A stretch of 39,752 nt of DNA from an uncultured Clostridia bacterium. GTDB taxonomy: Bacteria; Bacillota; Clostridia; Christensenellales; UBA1242. The DNA is taken from contig CANQIX010000008.1 in NCBI GenBank assembly GCA_947624105.1, forward strand, positions 1-39,752, written 5' to 3'. Each line of letters opens with the position of its first letter. Positions within the stretch are counted from its first letter, which is position 1. Shown one piece after another: positions 35,051 through 39,752 of this stretch. The notes beneath the pieces were generated by a model. The model searched no databases. It was not told the DNA's origin and saw only the letters and a program-made list of their open reading frames with translations. Made by a program: the position numbers and the translations under genes.

Positions 35051-36565
35051 ATGGACATTGTAAGTTTAATTGAAAACGCAAACGAAAAATACGCAACACG
35101 CGTGGCATATAGATTTAACGGCGAGGAGATCACTTTTAACAAGGTGTATGAAAACGCCTTTAAGTTTGCAAAGGTTGTAAGTGGACTTTTGCCAGAGAGG
35201 TCGCCGGTTGTGGTTATCTCCAAAAAGAATCTGCTTGTGCCATCGTGCTATCTTGGGATTGCTATGAGCAACTGCTTTTATGTGCCAATTTCCACCGAGA
35301 TGCCAAATAGCAAGATTGAGGCGATTTTGTCGTTGACTGAGGCAAAACTCATTATCTGCGACAGCGAAGATAGGGAACTTGTTGCAGGGCTTAACTATGG
35401 CGGAGAAGTTCGCATAATTGAAGAGTGTGCAAAGGAAGAAGTGAACGGCAAAGAAAGAGAAAATATAGACGTAAGGCGCAGAAATATCTTAGACATCGAC
35501 CCACTTTATGTTATCTTCACTTCGGGTTCGACCGGAACGCCAAAGGGAGTTGTTACCAATCATCAGGCGGTTGTTGACTATCTTTCCACCTTTGTTAAAA
35601 CCTTCAACATCAAGGAAGATGAGGTGTTTGGAAATCAAGCGCCACTAGACTACATCGCTGGCATACGCGACATCTACATTCCTATGATTGTCGGCTGCAA
35701 AACGGTGTTTATTCCAAAGAACTTGTTTTCGATTCCAAAGGCGCTGTTTGAATGTCTAAATGAAAACAAAATCACAACAATTTGTTGGGTGAGCGCGGCG
35801 CTTTCCCTTTGCTGTCAGTTTAACATCTTCAGCGAAATCAAACCTATGTATGTGAAAAAAGTCTTCTTCACCGGTTCGGTGTTTGATGTTAAGCACCTAA
35901 ATATGTGGAAGAGCGAACTAGAAGACGCGATGTTTGTTAACCACTATGGACCAACCGAAATCACGGCATCTTGCACCTATTTTGTTGTGGATAATAGAGT
36001 GGAATATCAAAAGAGCGTGCCTATCGGCAAAGCGTTCGCCAACCGCAAGGTGTTTGTTTTAAATGAAAAGAACGAAGTTGCAAAAGTCAACGAAGTGGGA
36101 GAGATTTGTGTAAGTGGAAAGTGTTTGGCACTTGGCTATTACAAGAATCCAGAGGTAACAAACAAAAACTTTATTCAAAATCCACAGAACGATATCTATC
36201 CAGAGCGAATCTACCTCACCGGCGACCTTGGATATCTCGGCGAAGACGGAAACCTTGTTTTTGTTGGAAGAAAGGACAATCAAATTAAGCATATGGGACA
36301 CCGCGTGGAACTTGGCGAAATCGAAGAGAACGTTTTGAAAAACGACAAGGTGGCTGAGGCGTGCTGTGTTTACAACACCAAAAAGAGCATAATCACGCTC
36401 TATTACAGTGGAAGTGCAACTTCTGCCGAAATCTGCAAAGGGTTAAGAGAAAACTTGCCATCTTTTATGATTCCAAGAAAACTCATCTACCTTGACAGTC
36501 TGCCAAAACTCTTTAACGGAAAAATCGACAGACAGACACTAAAGAAACAAGTTGAAGAAGAATAA
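35051..36565 (+). CDS. Standalone AMP-binding adenylation enzyme (DltA/NRPS A-domain-like)
   Basis: YVIFTSGSTGTPKGVVTNHQAV, NHYGPTEITASC, YLTGDLGYLGEDGNLVFVGRKDNQIKHMGHRVELGEIE, C-terminal NGKIDRQTLKK; no carrier domain. Confidence 0.87.
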   Translation: MDIVSLIENANEKYATRVAYRFNGEEITFNKVYENAFKFAKVVSGLLPERSPVVVISKKNLLVPSCYLGIAMSNCFYVPISTEMPNSKIEAILSLTEAKLIICDSEDRELVAGLNYGGEVRIIEECAKEEVNGKERENIDVRRRNILDIDPLYVIFTSGSTGTPKGVVTNHQAVVDYLSTFVKTFNIKEDEVFGNQAPLDYIAGIRDIYIPMIVGCKTVFIPKNLFSIPKALFECLNENKITTICWVSAALSLCCQFNIFSEIKPMYVKKVFFTGSVFDVKHLNMWKSELEDAMFVNHYGPTEITASCTYFVVDNRVEYQKSVPIGKAFANRKVFVLNEKNEVAKVNEVGEICVSGKCLALGYYKNPEVTNKNFIQNPQNDIYPERIYLTGDLGYLGEDGNLVFVGRKDNQIKHMGHRVELGEIEENVLKNDKVAEACCVYNTKKSIITLYYSGSATSAEICKGLRENLPSFMIPRKLIYLDSLPKLFNGKIDRQTLKKQVEEE

Positions 36566-36570
36566 AAATT

Positions 36571-36594
36571 AAGCAAACTTTTGTTTGCTTTTTT
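36571..36594 (+). terminator. Terminator of the adenylation gene
   Basis: AAGCAAAC-TTTT-GTTTGCTTTTTT. Confidence 0.85.
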
Positions 36595-36607
36595 ATCGCC
36601 TTATTTG

Positions 36608-36636
36608 TTGAAAAAATTTTCGGGGTGTGATATAAA
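36608..36636 (+). promoter_or_regulatory. Promoter of the YwaF-like gene (TTGAAA-17-TATAAA)
   Basis: TTGAAA AAATTTTCGGGGTGTGA TATAAA ATAGAT ATG. Confidence 0.7.
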
Positions 36637-36642
36637 ATAGAT

Positions 36643-37374
36643 ATGGATTACAGTTACACAAAGTCGCAAATGATAGGTATGCCAATCACGTTTATCGTGA
36701 TTATTTTGCTTGGACTGTTTTTAAGACTTATCCTAAAAAACAAATCGGACAAAATAAAGAACATTCCACTGACTTTGATTGCAATATGCACTATTGTTTT
36801 GGAGATTGCTAAGCAGACTTACCTTGTCAAAACCAACCAGTGGACATATCGCAGTCTGCCGGTGCATTTTTGCAGTTTCTTTCTGTTTTGGCTTTCGTTT
36901 GCACAGTTTTCGTGGGGAAGGGCACAGCAGGTGGGATATTGTTGTTCGCTGAGCGGTGGAATTTTGATGACGATTCTTCTTTGCATAAGTCCAACAAGAG
37001 TAATAGGAATTGCCTTTGACAATCTGTTTTTAAACTTCTCCGTTTTCCACGGCTTTGCCTATCACTTTTTAGTGGTGGCTTACTGGATTTGGTTGCTTTG
37101 TTTGGGGCTTTACAAACCTAAAAAGATACATATCTTAGTTACCACAATTCTCTACACCGCCTACTACTTTTTGATATTGGCCTGCTCCTACGCCTTCAAC
37201 ACAAACTACACCAACTCGCTTTACAGCAATATCGCCTTTATGGAGCAGTTTAGACTTGCTTATGGGCAAGTTGCATACACAGTTTTGATGTTTGCGTTTG
37301 GGATTGTTATGATTGCATTTATTTCAACGATGCTATACCTCTGCAGAAAGAGGGAGAAAAAGAGAGGGGAGTAG
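36643..37374 (+). CDS. YwaF-like integral membrane protein (TIGR02206-type)
   Basis: Multiple TM segments; WTYRSLPVHFCSFFLFW and QFRLAYGQVAYTVLMFAFGIVMIAF. Confidence 0.7.
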   Translation: MDYSYTKSQMIGMPITFIVIILLGLFLRLILKNKSDKIKNIPLTLIAICTIVLEIAKQTYLVKTNQWTYRSLPVHFCSFFLFWLSFAQFSWGRAQQVGYCCSLSGGILMTILLCISPTRVIGIAFDNLFLNFSVFHGFAYHFLVVAYWIWLLCLGLYKPKKIHILVTTILYTAYYFLILACSYAFNTNYTNSLYSNIAFMEQFRLAYGQVAYTVLMFAFGIVMIAFISTMLYLCRKREKKRGE

Positions 37375-37376
37375 TT

Positions 37377-37958
37377 ATGGCGAAGTTATATTTTAAGTAT
37401 GGCGCAATGGGAAGCAGCAAAACGGCAAACGCACTTATGTGCCGTTTTAACTATATCGACAAGCACTATAACGTGCTGCTGTGGAAGTCGAGCATCGATA
37501 CGCGCTTTGAAAATGGTGGCAAGGCGATGGTAACTTCTCGCATCGGGCTTTCCGCTCCTTGCACAAAGTTTGGAACGGAAACAGATTTAACAGAGTTATA
37601 CGCCAAACAGAAGACAACCGAAGAGAAAGATGTTATCATTGTTGATGAATGTCAGTTTTTAACACCTAAGCAGGTGGAGGAACTTAAACTTCTCTCTCAC
37701 AATTTGCCGGTTATCTGCTATGGGCTTTTAACAAACTTCAAAACTGAACTCTTTGCCGGAAGCAAACGTCTTGTGGAACTTGCCGACAGCATACAAGAGA
37801 TAAAAAGCGTTTGCAGGTGCGGTAGAAAGGCAACAGTCAATGCGCGCTTTGTCAACGGAAAAATTGCAACAAGCGGAGCGGAGATTGAGATTGGCGCAGA
37901 CGAGAAGTATGAAGGTATGTGCTATTGGTGTTATCAAGAAAAGTTGAAAGAAAATTAA
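37377..37958 (+). CDS. tdk: Thymidine kinase (type II)
   Basis: LYFKYGAMGSSKTANALM, VIIVDECQFLTPKQVEEL, zinc ligands CRCG/CYWC. Confidence 0.94.
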   Translation: MAKLYFKYGAMGSSKTANALMCRFNYIDKHYNVLLWKSSIDTRFENGGKAMVTSRIGLSAPCTKFGTETDLTELYAKQKTTEEKDVIIVDECQFLTPKQVEELKLLSHNLPVICYGLLTNFKTELFAGSKRLVELADSIQEIKSVCRCGRKATVNARFVNGKIATSGAEIEIGADEKYEGMCYWCYQEKLKEN

Positions 37959-37990
37959 AAAAGGATTGCTTTTGCAACCCTTTTATTTTA
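37958..37990. terminator. Terminator between tdk and the phosphoketolase gene
   Basis: AAAAGGATTGC-TTTT-GCAACCCTTTT with flanking A/T tracts. Confidence 0.7.
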
Positions 37991-39752
37991 TTTCCATTGC
38001 CAATCTAAAATCTCTGGCATATCAACTCCGTTTTCTTCGATATATTTTTGATGCGCCGCGAGTTTCTTTTTCATAAGTTTTTCTAAAGCGTCCTTCTCTT
38101 GCTTTGGAATGTCAACATATTGCAAAACCTTTAAGAAGAGGTGGAAGCGGTCGATGTGGTTGCGCACTCTCATATCAAAAGAGGTGGTGATTGTGCCTTC
38201 TTCGCGATAGCCGGCAACGTGCAGATTTTCGTTGTGGCGCTGGTAAGTTAACATATGAATAAGTTGTGGATAGCCGTGGAAGTTGAAGATGATTGGCTTG
38301 TTTTCTGTGAACAGCGCGTCATATTCTCTGTTGCTTAAGCCGTGAGGGTGCTCGTTGTTTGCACTCAGTTTCATAAGGTCGACAACGTTGATAAATTTGA
38401 CGTTTAGTTTTGGCAGATATTCCTTTATTAGTGTAACCGTTGCAAGCGCTTCAATCGTTGGAGTGTCGCCACAGCAAGTAATTACGATGTCTGGATTTTT
38501 CGTATCGTTAAGTCCGGCCCACTTCCACTCGCTTATACCTTTTTCGCAGTGCACTTTTGCTTCACTCATACTTAGCCACTGACTTGTTGGGTGTTTTGAT
38601 GCGACGATAACGTTGACATAGTTTTTACTCTTTGCGCAGTGGTCATAGCACGAAAGCAGGCAGTTTGCATCGGCAGGGAGATACACCCTTACAACCTTTG
38701 CCTTTTTGTTTGCGATGTGGTCTAAGAAACCAGGGTCTTGATGCGTAAAGCCGTTGTGGTCTTGTTGCCAAACGTTGCTTGTAAGCACAAGGTTGAGGGA
38801 GGAAATTGGCGCTCTCCAAGGAATATCGTTGCACATCTTAAGCCATTTTGCGTGCTGAGCAACCATACTGTCAACCACGCGCACAAACGCCTCGTAACTG
38901 TCGAACATTCCGTGTCTGCCGGTTAAGAGGTAGCCTTCAAGCATACCTTCGCAGAGGTGTTCGGAGAGGTAGGAGTCCATAATTCTGCCGGTGTGGGAGA
39001 GTTTTTCGTCGGTGTCTAATATCTTTGCGTTGAAACTTCGATTTTCAACTTCAAATGCCTTGTAAAGTCTGTTGCTCATCGCCTCGTCAGGACTGAATAT
39101 GCGATAATTTCTGTTTTCGCGGTTAAGAATAAACAAATCTCTAATATATCCGCCAAGCACGTTCATATCTTGCGCCAAAACAGCGCCGTGCTTTTTGACA
39201 TCTACGGCATAGTCGTCTATGCTTGGAGTGATAAGTTCTTTTAAAAGCCTTCCGCCGTTTGCATAAGGGCTGTCAGACATACGCTTGTTTTCGGCAGGGA
39301 TAACAGATGCGATGTCTTTTCTCAGTTTGTAGTTTTTGTCAAAGAGTTCGTCTGGCTTGTAACTTAAAAGCCAATCTTTTAAGATTTGCAGATGCTCGCT
39401 GCTTGTCATATCGACAGGAATTTGGTGCGCTCTAAAACTGCCCTCCACCATCTTGCCGTCAACAACCTTAGGTCCAGTCCAACCCTTTGGTGTGCGCAGA
39501 ACAATCATTGGCCACGCTGGACGATCTTCGCTCTTTCCACTGCGTGCGTCTTTTTGAATCTGTTGTATCTTTTCGATGCACTCGTCCATTGCATCTGCCA
39601 TAAGGTGATGCATCTTTTTTGTGTCGCTCCCTTCGACAAAAACGGGGTCGTATCCATAGCCCTCTAAAAGTTTTTTAAGTTCTGCTTTAGGGATTCTTGA
39701 CAGCACGGTTGGGTTGCTTATCTTATAGCCGTTTAGGTGCAGAATAGGCAGC
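37988..39752 (-). CDS. Phosphoketolase (XFP family), 5' end truncated by the window edge
   Basis: QDHNGFTHQDPGFLDH, VYLPADANCLLS, NFHGYPQLIHMLTYQR; reading continues to the window edge as LPILHLNGYKISNPT-VLSRIPK, so 39706 is not the true start. Confidence 0.95.
   Translation of the reverse strand, partial: LPILHLNGYKISNPTVLSRIPKAELKKLLEGYGYDPVFVEGSDTKKMHHLMADAMDECIEKIQQIQKDARSGKSEDRPAWPMIVLRTPKGWTGPKVVDGKMVEGSFRAHQIPVDMTSSEHLQILKDWLLSYKPDELFDKNYKLRKDIASVIPAENKRMSDSPYANGGRLLKELITPSIDDYAVDVKKHGAVLAQDMNVLGGYIRDLFILNRENRNYRIFSPDEAMSNRLYKAFEVENRSFNAKILDTDEKLSHTGRIMDSYLSEHLCEGMLEGYLLTGRHGMFDSYEAFVRVVDSMVAQHAKWLKMCNDIPWRAPISSLNLVLTSNVWQQDHNGFTHQDPGFLDHIANKKAKVVRVYLPADANCLLSCYDHCAKSKNYVNVIVASKHPTSQWLSMSEAKVHCEKGISEWKWAGLNDTKNPDIVITCCGDTPTIEALATVTLIKEYLPKLNVKFINVVDLMKLSANNEHPHGLSNREYDALFTENKPIIFNFHGYPQLIHMLTYQRHNENLHVAGYREEGTITTSFDMRVRNHIDRFHLFLKVLQYVDIPKQEKDALEKLMKKKLAAHQKYIEENGVDMPEILDWQWK

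Noticed and set aside
1-39752. CRISPR arrays, IS elements, prophage
   Set aside because: No regularly spaced direct repeats, transposase, integrase or phage structural genes found.

Overview
Low-GC, Firmicutes/Clostridia-like chromosomal replication-origin region. Left arm, mostly minus strand: tRNA-Ser(GCT), rubrerythrin, two parS sites, parB-parA-rsmG-mnmG, mnmE, an uncharacterised operon (metallophosphoesterase, divergent partner, zinc ribbon), a GT2 glycosyltransferase and iscS-iscU. Centre: recF divergent from dnaA, an oriC-like dnaA-dnaN gap, dnaN, rpmH, rnpA, yidD, yidC and a separated jag/khpB. Right arm: mixed, largely head-on accessory genes, including rmuC, a heterodimeric ABC exporter, an orphan adenylation domain, tdk and a window-truncated phosphoketolase. 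The strongest unusual items are: (1) a receiver-less Spo0A DNA-binding-domain protein, preceded by three tandem 10-bp repeats placed just upstream of its predicted promoter; (2) a metallophosphoesterase paired with a similar-sized, motif-degenerate partner and a zinc ribbon; (3) three genes (mnmE, recF, a YwaF-like gene) with a TATAAT/TATAAA box exactly 6 nt before the start codon and no Shine-Dalgarno, i.e. predicted leaderless mRNAs; (4) unusual origin synteny. No CRISPR array, transposon or prophage was seen. All calls come from reading the sequence; no database search was run.
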